A stretch of 21,145 bases of DNA from Bog-159 sp049511415 (lineage in GTDB: Bacteria; Acidobacteriota; Terriglobia; Bryobacterales; Bryobacteraceae). Location: NCBI GenBank assembly GCA_049511415.1, contig JBEKYC010000099.1, positions 1-21,145 on the forward strand, in the 5' to 3' direction. A program made the translations under genes and the position numbers. Below, piece by piece: positions 7,574-15,358 of this stretch (position 1 is the stretch's first letter; each line of letters opens with the position of its first letter). A model generated the notes under the pieces. It did not search any database and had not been told where the DNA came from. It saw only the letters and a program-made list of their open reading frames with translations.

Positions 7574-8227
7574 TTAGGACATCTCCGGTACAGGTGTTGC
7601 TTTGGTGCGGAAACGCCGCACTTTGGCGCGATTGCCGCAGTCCTGCATGTCGCACCAGCGGCGGCGGCGGTTGCGGCTGGTATCGAGAAAGAGCCAGCCG
7701 CAATCAGGTCCGGGGCACTCGCGAATGGCGGCCAGATCGTCGGAGGTGAGCAGTTCGGCGGCGGAGAGGGCGACGGGCCAGAGGACACGGTCGAGCGATT
7801 CGGGGCTCGGGGGGAAGGCAAAGGCGAAGCGGCCGCGGTAGGCGGTGAGGCGCTGGTTGGAGCGGGCGATGGCGAGTTCCGCGCGGAGGATATCGGCGTC
7901 GGATTCGGCGGGGCGGCGGCGGTGTTGGGTGCATTTGAAAATGCCGTAAAGCGACTCCCGCAGGCGCATGGCGCGATTCATGGTATCGGCAGCCTCCGCC
8001 GGGTGGGCGGCCGCCAGCCGGGCGAGGGCGCGGGCGGAACTGGCGGTGAGGCTGCCGGCCAGGAGGCTCCAGTCGAGCCAGTCCTCGAAGCAAGAAATCT
8101 TTTCGCGAAGGGGGGCGCCAGTGGGGGCGCGGCCGCCGACCGTGTTAACGAAATCCAGGCAGAGGCGGCCTCCGACGAATTTTACATGTAACCGCTCGGC
8201 GATTTTAGACAGGTTACCGTGCGGCAT
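7574..8227 (-). CDS. CGNR zinc-finger, ABATE-domain transcriptional regulator
   Basis: A 217-residue member of the ABATE/CGNR family, putative stress-linked transcription regulators. The N-terminal ABATE signature VGGRLCLDFVNT is at 18-29. The C-terminal CGNR zinc finger uses Cys171, Cys176, Cys192 and Cys197, with CGNR itself at 197-200 followed by a basic stretch (AKVRRFR) suited to DNA contact. Length and layout are normal for the family. The start ATG at 8227 is only 17 nt from the start of the divergent DinB gene, so both promoters overlap. Four GTAACC boxes span this junction and may be the operator. There is no recognisable Shine-Dalgarno sequence. It probably regulates itself and the divergent gene; this is inferred from position. 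Confidence 0.88.
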   Translation of the reverse strand: MPHGNLSKIAERLHVKFVGGRLCLDFVNTVGGRAPTGAPLREKISCFEDWLDWSLLAGSLTASSARALARLAAAHPAEAADTMNRAMRLRESLYGIFKCTQHRRRPAESDADILRAELAIARSNQRLTAYRGRFAFAFPPSPESLDRVLWPVALSAAELLTSDDLAAIRECPGPDCGWLFLDTSRNRRRRWCDMQDCGNRAKVRRFRTKATPVPEMS

Positions 8228-8265
8228 GCTATGGTGTAACCACTATGCTCAGATTAGCAGGTTAC
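8188..8265. promoter_or_regulatory. Four alternating GTAACC boxes at 24-nt pitch
   Basis: GTAACC at 8188-8193, GGTTAC at 8212-8217, GTAACC at 8236-8241 and GGTTAC at 8260-8265 alternate in orientation with starts exactly 24 nt apart. The middle pair is centred on the palindrome GCATGC (8224-8229), which contains the CGNR start codon. A -10-like TATGGT at 8230-8235 would serve the DinB gene. The boxes are candidate operator sites for a multimeric regulator, possibly the CGNR protein itself. The outer two boxes lie inside the coding ends. Confidence 0.4.
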
Positions 8266-8742
8266 AAGATCGCGGCGCTGGCGGCCCTGGCTGCCAGCGT
8301 CCATGCGCAGACACCCTCCACGCCGGCCAAAGATATCGGCGATGCGTTCGCGTACGTGAACAAGCAGGTGCTGGATATGGCGAAGGACTTTCCCGCCGAT
8401 AAATACGATTTCCGTTTGCGGCCGGAGATGCGGACGTTCGGCGCGGTGATGGTACACATCGCGTCGGGGAACGTGTATGCCGCCAAGGCTGGGCGCGGCG
8501 AGAAGGTGAAGTGGGACGAACTGGATCCGGCGAATTTCAAGACCAAAGAACAGGTGGTGGCGCTGCTGGAGAAGTCGATTGCGGATGCCACGGCGACGCT
8601 GAAATCGCGTCCGGCGGAGAGTCTTCAAAAGACGGTGGAACCGTGGCTATCGGTGATCGAGCACTCCGGCGAGCATTACGGGCTGCTGGTGGCTTATTAC
8701 CGGGCGAACGGGATGGTGCCGCCGGCGTCGCGCAAAAAGTAA
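8245..8742 (+). CDS. Exported DinB-family protein
   Basis: A 165-residue protein with an N-terminal signal peptide ending VHA-QT (about residue 21) and a DinB-superfamily four-helix bundle. The presumed metal ligands are His71 (MVHIASGN) and His140/His144 (EHSGEHYG), the family triad, so a bound divalent metal is likely. DinB/YfiT-type proteins are often thiol-dependent metalloenzymes, but the substrate cannot be told from sequence. Export is unusual for the superfamily as a whole, though secreted members are common in acidobacteria. The start lacks a Shine-Dalgarno sequence. A -10-like TATGGT ends 9 nt before the ATG, suggesting a leaderless or nearly leaderless mRNA. It is divergent from the CGNR regulator. 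Confidence 0.82.
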   Translation: MLRLAGYKIAALAALAASVHAQTPSTPAKDIGDAFAYVNKQVLDMAKDFPADKYDFRLRPEMRTFGAVMVHIASGNVYAAKAGRGEKVKWDELDPANFKTKEQVVALLEKSIADATATLKSRPAESLQKTVEPWLSVIEHSGEHYGLLVAYYRANGMVPPASRKK

Positions 8743-8755
8743 GCCGCGCATCGGG

Positions 8756-8761
8756 TACAAT
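8756..8761 (+). promoter_or_regulatory. -10 element (TACAAT) of the GH13 gene, leaderless start
   Basis: TACAAT ends 6 nt before the GTG at 8768, so transcription would begin at or next to the start codon. No Shine-Dalgarno sequence precedes the GTG. No good -35 is visible. Confidence 0.4.
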
Positions 8762-8767
8762 CGCTCT

Positions 8768-10633
8768 GTGCCCATTGCGCGGTATGCCGTTTTTCTGATG
8801 GCCGCGGCCGCATGCGCCGCCGCGCCGCCGGAGGTGACGAAGGTCGAGCCGCCGAACTGGTGGATTGGGCATTCGATCAATCCGGTGCGGGTGCTGATCC
8901 GCGGGCGCAACCTGGAGGGCGCGCGGGTAACGGCGGGGGCGGATCTGGAAGTGGGTCTCACGCGCGTGAACGCGGCTGGGACCTACGCCTTCGTAGATGT
9001 TTCGATTGCGCGTGACGCGCATGCCGGCGCGCATCCGCTGCGGATTGCGACATCCGGCGGCGAGGCGGTTGTGCCTTTCGAGGTGCTGGAACCGCTGCCG
9101 CGCGCGGGACGTTTCCAGGGATTCTCGCCGGACGACATCATCTACCTGATCATGCCGGACCGGTTTGCGAACGGCGATCCTTCCAACGACGATCCCGCGG
9201 TTTCGAAGGGGCTGTTCAACCGGCAAAAGTCGCGCTACTATCACGGCGGCGATTTCCAAGGCATCATCGATCACCTGCCGTATCTGAAAGAACTGGGTGT
9301 CACGGCGATCTGGATTACGCCGGTCTACGACAACAACAACAAGCTGAACGAGCGGGAGCGATACAACAACGAAGGCATCACGGATTATCACGGCTACGGC
9401 GCGGTGGATTTTTATGGCGTAGAGGAGCATTTCGGCACGCTGGAGAAATTCCGCGAGTTGGTGGACGCCGCGCACCGCGCGGGACTGAAGGTGATTCAGG
9501 ACCAGGTGGCCAACCACACCGGACCGTATCACCCGTGGGTGAAAGATTCCCCGACGCCGACCTGGTTTCACGGGACGGAAGCGCATCACCCGGCGAACAC
9601 CTGGCAGACATGGACGCTGATCGATCCCCACGCGACGGCCGAACTGCGCGCGCCCACGCTGGACGGCTGGTTCATCAATATTCTGCCGGATCTGAACCAG
9701 GACGACGAAGAAGTGGCGCGCTACGAGATCCAGAACACGCTGTGGTGGGTGGGGATCAGCGGGATCGACGGGATTCGGCAGGATACGCTGCCGTATGTGC
9801 CGCGGCGCTTCTGGCGCGACTGGATGACGGCCATCAAGCGCGAGTATCCGCGGCTGCGCGTGGTGGGTGAGATGTTCGATGGGGACCCGGCGCTGGTGTC
9901 GTTTTTCCAAGGCGGGAAGGCGCGGTTCGATGGCGTGGATTCAGGCGTGGATACGCTGTTCGATTTCCCGTCGTTCTTCGCCGTGCGGCACGCGTTTGCG
10001 GAGGGCAAGCCGCTGCGCGAGGTGGCAACGACGGTCGGGCATGACTATTTGTATCCGGAGGCGGGGCGGCTGGTGACGTTTCTGGGCCTGCACGATGTAG
10101 GGCGGTTCATGAGCGACATGGGGGCGACGGCGCAGGGGCTGGATCTGGCCTTCACTTTCCTGATGACCGCGCGCGGGACGCCGATGATTTACTATGGCGA
10201 TGAGATCGGCATGCCGGGCGGGGGCGATCCGGACAACCGGCGCGATTTTCCGGGCGGCTGGGCCGGGGATACGCATGACGCCTTCACGGCGGCGGGCCGT
10301 TCGCCGGAGCAGCAATCAATTTGGCAGCATGTGCGGCGGCTGGCGGGGCTGCGGGCGGAGTTGGAAGCACTGCGCGGCGGGCCGATGGTTAATTTGTGTG
10401 TTAGCGAGCAGAGCTATGGATATGCGCGCACAGGGCGCCTCGGTCCGGTGGTGGTGCTGATGAATAATGCGGCCGGCGCGGCGGACGTGGAGTGCGATTT
10501 GAGTGCGCTCGAGTTGGCGGAGGGGTCGGTGCTGGTGGACCGGCTGGGCGGAGCTCCGGAATTGCGGCTGGCGGGCGGCCAGATCCACGCGCGGATGCCG
10601 GCGCGCACGGCGGGAATCTACGTACAACGGTGA
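8768..10633 (+). CDS. GH13 alpha-amylase family enzyme, cyclomaltodextrinase/neopullulanase type
   Basis: A 621-residue exported glycoside hydrolase acting on alpha-glucans or cyclodextrins. It has a signal peptide (about 1-19), then an N-terminal beta domain starting KVEPPNWWIG, which resembles the N-terminal domain of cyclomaltodextrinase/SusA-type enzymes. The (beta/alpha)8 barrel covers about 115-530, and a beta C-terminal domain ends the chain. All four GH13 regions are intact: region I DQVANH (Asp245, Asn249, His250), region II GIRQD with nucleophile Asp339, region III GE with acid/base Glu368, and region IV HD (His442, Asp443). The start is a GTG inferred from the signal peptide and the TACAAT just upstream. 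A DinB gene begins 2 nt after its stop, so they form an operon. No SusC/SusD, transporter or other maltose gene is nearby, so the exact substrate is open. Confidence 0.92.
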   Translation: MPIARYAVFLMAAAACAAAPPEVTKVEPPNWWIGHSINPVRVLIRGRNLEGARVTAGADLEVGLTRVNAAGTYAFVDVSIARDAHAGAHPLRIATSGGEAVVPFEVLEPLPRAGRFQGFSPDDIIYLIMPDRFANGDPSNDDPAVSKGLFNRQKSRYYHGGDFQGIIDHLPYLKELGVTAIWITPVYDNNNKLNERERYNNEGITDYHGYGAVDFYGVEEHFGTLEKFRELVDAAHRAGLKVIQDQVANHTGPYHPWVKDSPTPTWFHGTEAHHPANTWQTWTLIDPHATAELRAPTLDGWFINILPDLNQDDEEVARYEIQNTLWWVGISGIDGIRQDTLPYVPRRFWRDWMTAIKREYPRLRVVGEMFDGDPALVSFFQGGKARFDGVDSGVDTLFDFPSFFAVRHAFAEGKPLREVATTVGHDYLYPEAGRLVTFLGLHDVGRFMSDMGATAQGLDLAFTFLMTARGTPMIYYGDEIGMPGGGDPDNRRDFPGGWAGDTHDAFTAAGRSPEQQSIWQHVRRLAGLRAELEALRGGPMVNLCVSEQSYGYARTGRLGPVVVLMNNAAGAADVECDLSALELAEGSVLVDRLGGAPELRLAGGQIHARMPARTAGIYVQR

Positions 10634-10635
10634 TC

Positions 10636-11199
10636 ATGCTGACGCAGGAACTTACAGATTTACAAGGCCAATTCGCGGCAGTGAAGGTGGAAGCGGCGGA
10701 TTTGGTGAACGGCCTGACAAACGTACAATTCAATTGGCGGTCGGAGGCGGGCCGCTGGTCGATTTCGGAATGCATGGCGCATTTGAACATAGTGGGCGAC
10801 CGCTATGTGCACCTGCTGGAGCCGACGATTGCGGAGGCCAAAGCGCGCGGGCGCACGGGCGGGGGTCCGTTTGGCTATGGATGGCTGGGCAAATGGATTC
10901 TGGCCAACACGGAGCCGCCGCCCAAGCGGAAATCGAACGCGGGCAATTTTTCGGCAACGCCGGCGCCGGATCAGCCCATTACGGCGGTGCTGCCGACGTT
11001 GCTGCACCAACAGGATCAGATGATGCGGACGATCGAGGCGGCGGACGGATTGGATTTGACGCGTGTCAAGGTCCCGGTGCCTGGTTTGGGACCGATGAAG
11101 CTGAATCTGTACGTCACGCTGGCGTGGATTGCGGCGCATGAGCGGCGGCATTTATGGCAGGCGCGGCAGGTGCGGCAGCACGCCGGGTTTCCGGGATAG
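10636..11199 (+). CDS. DinB-family putative metalloenzyme, cytoplasmic
   Basis: A 187-residue DinB_2-type protein without a signal peptide. The expected metal-binding histidines are His49 (SECMAHLN), His168 and His172 (AAHERRH), with RWSISECMAHL being a typical family signature. Members are four-helix-bundle proteins, some acting as bacillithiol- or other thiol-dependent transferases or hydrolases; substrates are mostly unknown. The ATG is 2 nt after the TGA of the GH13 gene, so the two are translated from one mRNA. There is no evident functional link with starch breakdown. The 3' end faces the ADOP permease gene, with a strong hairpin between them. Confidence 0.85.
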   Translation: MLTQELTDLQGQFAAVKVEAADLVNGLTNVQFNWRSEAGRWSISECMAHLNIVGDRYVHLLEPTIAEAKARGRTGGGPFGYGWLGKWILANTEPPPKRKSNAGNFSATPAPDQPITAVLPTLLHQQDQMMRTIEAADGLDLTRVKVPVPGLGPMKLNLYVTLAWIAAHERRHLWQARQVRQHAGFPG

Positions 11200-11214
11200 A
11201 GGGGCGAGGAAAAC

Positions 11215-11242
11215 GGCAGACCACGAAAAACGATGGTCTGCC
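11215..11242. terminator. Bidirectional hairpin between convergent genes
   Basis: GGCAGACCA (11215-11223) and TGGTCTGCC (11234-11242) form a perfect 9-bp stem with a 10-nt A-rich loop, placed between the stops of the DinB gene (11199) and the ADOP permease (11251). It suits a terminator for both directions, although T tracts are lacking. Confidence 0.5.
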
Positions 11243-11250
11243 CCACGGAA

Positions 11251-13716
11251 TCAGTCCTGGCGCAGAACGCTGTTGGGATCGAGCAGCGAAGCGCGGCGGG
11301 CGGGGATGTAAGCGCCCACGGCGGCGGCGGCGAGAAGTCCGACGGCTACCAGCGCCAGCAGGCCCCAACTGAACGAACTTACCTGCACCACCGACATGAT
11401 GGGGCGACTGGCCAGCAACCAGAGCAAGAGACCGATAGCCACGCCAATGCCGGAAAGGGTCATGCCCTGCTTCAGGATCATGCGCAGGACACCAGATTGG
11501 TCTGCGCCGATGGCCATGCGGATTCCAATCTCGCGCTGGCGCAAGCCGACGGAGTAAGTCATGAGGCCATAGAGTCCGACTAAAGCCAGCGCGAGGCCTA
11601 GCACACCCAGGCCGGCGACTGCGCCGATCAGAACGGTGAAGGTCCTTTTGGCACGCTGGTCGAAGATATCATCCATGGTGCGGACGCTGATGATGGGTTG
11701 ACCGGCATCCAGCGAGCGCACCAATTCGCGCAATGGGGCCGCTACATCGCCAGGAGCAGCGGTGGTATGCAGGATCAAGGTCATGCCCGTTTTGGGATTT
11801 TGCTCCAGCGGCTGGTAAATATAATCGATGGGCGGCTCGACCGGAAAGAAGTACTTGCTTTGGCGGGCCACTCCCACGATCTGAACCAATGGACCTTTGG
11901 GACCGTCGATGCGCAGGCGCCTGCCGACGGGGCTTCCTTTCGGATAATATTTGTGGGCAAATAGCTCGTTGACAACGGCGACCCGCGGCGAGTCCGCGCG
12001 ATCCGTGACGGCAAAGCCGCGGCCCGCCACGATCGGGATATTGTATGCGGTGAAGTAGTCTTCCGTTACCGTGTCCGAGATGACACTGGCCGCTTCGGCG
12101 CCCGGAGGCAACTGGACGCCTTCCGGAATCACGCGGATCTGATCTCCGGAGGGAAGCAGCGGCACACCCGCGGTAAGCGCGGCTTCCTTCACGCCGGGAA
12201 GGGCGCGCGACTTATCCAGAAGCTGCTTATAAAATTGGCGCGTCTGTTCGGGGGTGTAGCGTAACAGGGAGGGGTCGAAAGCGGCGGTCAGAATATGATC
12301 GGTTCGAAAACCGGCAGGCGAGGCCAGCACGATGGCGGCGCCGCGGTAGGCTTGGCTGGCGATGACGAGCAGCAGCAGCGACAGGGCGACTTGCGCGATG
12401 ACGAGCGCGTTGCGGCCGAACAGGCGGCGGCCATGCCCGCCGTCATCGGAGCGGCTGGATTTCAGGGCCGGGGTAAGGGCAGGATTGGTGCTGCGCAGGG
12501 CCGGCAACAGTCCAAATAAGACGGCGCTAAGAATCGAAACCACCAGCGTAAACAGAAGGGCCCTGGGATCGAGGTGGAAATCGATGAGGATGGGAATGTC
12601 GGTGGGGATGCGGATTTGAGAAAACAGATCCGCGCCGGCCTGAGCCACGAGGAGTCCCAATGCGCCGCCGGCGAGGGCGATGAGCAGGCTCTCGGCCAGC
12701 AGTTGCCGGATGAGGCGCGCGCGGCCGGCGCCGATGGCCAGGCGCACAGCGATTTCACGGGCGCGTCCGCGACCGCGGCTCAGCATGAGGTTCATGACAT
12801 TGGCGCAAGCGATGAGGAGCACGACCAGGCTCAATGCCAGTAAGACGGCGACCATGGCGGCATCCGCAGGATTCTGGCGGAGGCGCGAATCGATGTCGGT
12901 ATCTACCAGCAAGGAGCAGGTCTTGTTGGTTTCCGGGTAGGCAGCGGCAAGCTGGCGGCTGATTACTACCGCTTCGGCGGCGGCTTGCGCGACGCTTACT
13001 CCCGGCTTCAGCCGGCCGTGGACAAGAAAACCGCGATTATCGCGTTTCTCCAGCAGGTTCGGATGCACATCGCCGGCGAGGCGCGGGCCGATCGCCAGAG
13101 GCACAAATAGCGCGGCGTGAATGAGCGGATGCGGTCCGCCGAAAGATTGCGGGGCGACTCCAATAACGGTGAAGGCGAGACCGTTCAGGTATACGGTTTT
13201 GCCCTCCACGTCGGGCTGACCACCGAATTCACTCTTCCACAGATCATAGCTGAGCACGACAACGGCGTCGCGGCCCTGGACCTGGTCCTCAGCGGGCCGG
13301 AAGGCGCGGCCCAGGATCGGGCGCACACGCATGACGTCGAAGAAATTGCCACTGACCAACACGCCGAATTTCATTTGCGGGGCGGCGTTCTTTTGCGCCA
13401 CGAAACCGAATGGACTGAACTGGGAGGCTGCCAGGCCGTCGAAGGACTTGTTGCGGTCGCGCAGATCGGTGAAATCCGGATAAGACATGTCCGAATACTG
13501 GAACAGCCCGCCAATACTTTCGCCCTTAAGCTGCGATTTGACCACCAGGAGCGCGGAGGCGTCCGGGACGGGCATGGGCCGAAGGAGCAGGCCATTGGCG
13601 AGGCTGAAGATGGCGGAATTTGCGCCTATACCCAGAGCCAGCGAAATAATGGCCACCAGCGCGAAGCCGGGGCTCTTTAACAATGTACGCAGGGCGAAGC
13701 GGAAATCGCGGAACAT
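11251..13716 (-). CDS. ADOP-type orphan ABC permease (MacB/FtsX family)
   Basis: An 821-residue inner-membrane protein of the acidobacterial duplicated orphan permease type: two copies of a MacB periplasmic core plus an FtsX-type membrane unit. The N-terminus FRDFRFALRTLLKSPGF then ALGIGANSAIFSL is the usual signature of the first membrane segment. A second core-plus-FtsX unit fills the C-terminal half (REIGIRMAIGA motif near the end). The start is taken as the ATG at 13716, where family similarity begins. The frame stays open to an ATG at 13779, adding 21 residues that look non-native. The N-terminal PadR-linked cytoplasmic extension found in some ADOPs is missing. No ATP-binding subunit is adjacent, which is normal for this group. 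It lies 119 nt downstream of the cupin gene on the same strand. Substrate unknown. Confidence 0.88.
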   Translation of the reverse strand: MFRDFRFALRTLLKSPGFALVAIISLALGIGANSAIFSLANGLLLRPMPVPDASALLVVKSQLKGESIGGLFQYSDMSYPDFTDLRDRNKSFDGLAASQFSPFGFVAQKNAAPQMKFGVLVSGNFFDVMRVRPILGRAFRPAEDQVQGRDAVVVLSYDLWKSEFGGQPDVEGKTVYLNGLAFTVIGVAPQSFGGPHPLIHAALFVPLAIGPRLAGDVHPNLLEKRDNRGFLVHGRLKPGVSVAQAAAEAVVISRQLAAAYPETNKTCSLLVDTDIDSRLRQNPADAAMVAVLLALSLVVLLIACANVMNLMLSRGRGRAREIAVRLAIGAGRARLIRQLLAESLLIALAGGALGLLVAQAGADLFSQIRIPTDIPILIDFHLDPRALLFTLVVSILSAVLFGLLPALRSTNPALTPALKSSRSDDGGHGRRLFGRNALVIAQVALSLLLLVIASQAYRGAAIVLASPAGFRTDHILTAAFDPSLLRYTPEQTRQFYKQLLDKSRALPGVKEAALTAGVPLLPSGDQIRVIPEGVQLPPGAEAASVISDTVTEDYFTAYNIPIVAGRGFAVTDRADSPRVAVVNELFAHKYYPKGSPVGRRLRIDGPKGPLVQIVGVARQSKYFFPVEPPIDYIYQPLEQNPKTGMTLILHTTAAPGDVAAPLRELVRSLDAGQPIISVRTMDDIFDQRAKRTFTVLIGAVAGLGVLGLALALVGLYGLMTYSVGLRQREIGIRMAIGADQSGVLRMILKQGMTLSGIGVAIGLLLWLLASRPIMSVVQVSSFSWGLLALVAVGLLAAAAVGAYIPARRASLLDPNSVLRQD

Positions 13717-13835
13717 GCGGCAGGGAGAGCACGCCTCCGGCCAGTGCCTGGTGGGTGCATCTTGATGTAAATACGGCACGGCGCGTTTGCGAGTGTCCGC
13801 TGGCGGGACGGCGCGGCGCGGAAACGGGACACCAG

Positions 13836-14357
13836 CTAAGCCTCTCGAAGCAGTTCCGTGCGGTATTTGGGCGCGAGTGCTTTGACCTTCTCAATGAACG
13901 CCGCCTGCTCCTTTTCGTTGAGCTTCGGCGGGGGTGTGGTACGCGTGGCGACCGGCACCCCAACCTCCAGGAAGAATTTCTCCTGGCCTGCGGGAGCGCA
14001 GATACAGAGCATGCGTACCGGGGCGGCGCCGGCGTTGTGAAACTGATGCGGCGCGTTGGCGGGAATGTGCAGGGCGTCGCCGGCGCGCACGACCGACTTC
14101 CGGCCACGGAAGGTGGCTTCCATCTCGCCTTCGAGAAGGATGAAGGTCTCCTCGAAGTCATGCCGGTGCGGCGGAGGGCCGCCACCTGGCGGGACATGCA
14201 TATCAATTACGCAGAAGCGTCCGTCAGTGGCTTCGCCCGGCACGGTGATGGTGTAGGTATCGCCGACCAGACCGATGTGCGGGAGGTTGTTGGGTTGCGC
14301 CAGCGTGAGATTGCGCTTGGGGTCGTCCGGTGGGATGGTTGGCATTGCCGTTGACAT
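13836..14357 (-). CDS. Single-domain cupin protein
   Basis: A 173-residue cupin_2 protein. The metal-binding motif 1 is PPHRHDFEET, giving ligands His64, His66 and Glu70, and motif 2 (IPANAPHQFHN) gives His104. The C-terminal 50 residues are Pro/Lys/Glu-rich and helical. Such proteins may be dioxygenases, isomerases or small-molecule sensors; the sequence does not decide which. The ATG at 14357 is preceded by GAGGAG at good spacing. It begins 23 nt after the NmrA-like oxidoreductase gene and is most likely in one operon with it, under control of the divergent LysR regulator, which suggests a shared role with that oxidoreductase in handling a small organic or electrophilic compound (inference). 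Confidence 0.85.
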   Translation of the reverse strand: MSTAMPTIPPDDPKRNLTLAQPNNLPHIGLVGDTYTITVPGEATDGRFCVIDMHVPPGGGPPPHRHDFEETFILLEGEMEATFRGRKSVVRAGDALHIPANAPHQFHNAGAAPVRMLCICAPAGQEKFFLEVGVPVATRTTPPPKLNEKEQAAFIEKVKALAPKYRTELLREA

Positions 14358-14380
14358 GGTTTCTCCTCAGTCGAGCGTAT

Positions 14381-15244
14381 TCACGCCTTCCAAAGCGCGG
14401 CAGTTTCAGATGCGAAGTCTGCGTAGCTGCGCGGCGCATGGCCCAGGAGTTTCGTGACACGCGCAACTTCCACCTCGGTGGAAGCGAAGCCGCGGTCGAA
14501 GTAGCCCTGGAACATGGCGCGAAGATCGAAGGCTTGCCACCCCGAAACGCTCGCACGCATCTGCTGTTCCCACTGGTCGAAGTTGTGGCCGGAGTATCTG
14601 ATTTCCCGGCCCAGAAGCTTGCTCCACGTGGCAGCATTTCCGGGGCCGCCGATCAGCGTAGGCCCGACCACGTCGTAGGTCTGGCCCGCGTGTCCTTCCC
14701 CGGTCAGGGAGATGGCAGCGGCTTCGGCGATGTCGCGAGTGTCCACGGCACAAATTCCAGCCGTGCCGATCGGCGCGGGGTAGATGCCGGGGCCCATCAG
14801 AGCGTCCTTCAGAAGGGCGTCGTTCTGGATGTAGTAGCCGGGCCGCAAAATTGTATAGGGAACACCGAACTCGCGCAATGCGCTCTCGACCGCCAGTTTT
14901 GACGCGAAGTGGGGCACGTCGCGGAATTGCTCCACCTTGAATACGGACAGGTACGTGACATGTTTCAGTCCAACCCGCCTGGCGATTCCATACGCGATCA
15001 GGGCCTGCGTCAGTTCATCCGCTACGACGGCGTTCAACAGGAACAGCTTGCCGACACCCTGCATGGCCTGTTCCACCGAAACCGGATCGAGCAGGTCGCC
15101 GATCGAAACCTCCACACCGGCGGGCAGTTTGCCCTCCTCCGGCGGCTTGCGAGCCAGTACGCGGACCCCCGCCCCGCGCTTGAGCAACTCCTTGACCACC
15201 GCGCCTCCGACGTTTCCCGTGCCGCCAGTTACCAGAATCTTCAC
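14381..15244 (-). CDS. NmrA-like NAD(P)-binding oxidoreductase or sensor
   Basis: A 287-residue atypical short-chain dehydrogenase. The N-terminal Rossmann fold begins VKILVTGGTGNVGG, with dinucleotide motif TGGTGNVG at 6-13; VLARKP after strand 2 suggests NADP(H). GDLLDP follows beta-3, and LRPGYYIQN is typical of NmrA/azoreductase-like (QorB-related) proteins. The classical YxxxK catalytic pair is not evident, so it may be a quinone or flavin-free reductase or a redox sensor. The start is a GTG at 15244 with AGAGGTGG just upstream; the frame runs 28 codons further up but has no family similarity there. It is the first gene of an operon with the cupin, divergent from a LysR-type regulator. 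A -10-like CATAAT lies at 15284-15279. Confidence 0.85.
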   Translation of the reverse strand: MKILVTGGTGNVGGAVVKELLKRGAGVRVLARKPPEEGKLPAGVEVSIGDLLDPVSVEQAMQGVGKLFLLNAVVADELTQALIAYGIARRVGLKHVTYLSVFKVEQFRDVPHFASKLAVESALREFGVPYTILRPGYYIQNDALLKDALMGPGIYPAPIGTAGICAVDTRDIAEAAAISLTGEGHAGQTYDVVGPTLIGGPGNAATWSKLLGREIRYSGHNFDQWEQQMRASVSGWQAFDLRAMFQGYFDRGFASTEVEVARVTKLLGHAPRSYADFASETAALWKA

Positions 15245-15278
15245 GCAACCACCTCTCTTTGTTTGCCTGTCCACTTGT

Positions 15279-15350
15279 ATTATGCTTCGCCGAACCCTTT
15301 CGATACAGCTACTGGCGCAACACGGCATTGCACCAGCGCAATGCTATAGT
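15279..15350. promoter_or_regulatory. Divergent promoter region with LysR-type box
   Basis: GCATTGC (15325-15331) and GCAATGC (15338-15344) form a perfect 7-bp dyad with a 6-nt spacer and satisfy the LysR T-N11-A rule (T15328 to A15340). It abuts the -10-like TATAGT (15345-15350) of the LysR gene, so binding should repress that gene. It is centred about 62 nt upstream of the start predicted from the minus-strand CATAAT (15284-15279), the classic activating position for the oxidoreductase/cupin operon. Confidence 0.6.
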
Positions 15351-15358
15351 GGCGTCGA

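Noticed and set aside
7505..8191. A 228-codon + strand frame, glycine-rich
   Set aside because: Antisense shadow of the CGNR gene, whose zinc finger and ABATE motifs are intact.
8245..8742. DNA-damage-inducible polymerase because of the name DinB
   Set aside because: The protein belongs to the DinB/YfiT metal-binding four-helix family, not to DNA polymerase IV.
8537..9910. A 457-codon minus-strand frame
   Set aside because: It is antisense to the GH13 gene, which has all four catalytic regions. The minus translation is Arg/His/Pro-rich low-complexity sequence typical of GC-rich shadows.
8768..10633. Starch-utilisation locus
   Set aside because: No SusC/SusD-type proteins, maltose transporter or further glucan enzymes are in the window, so a locus name is not justified.
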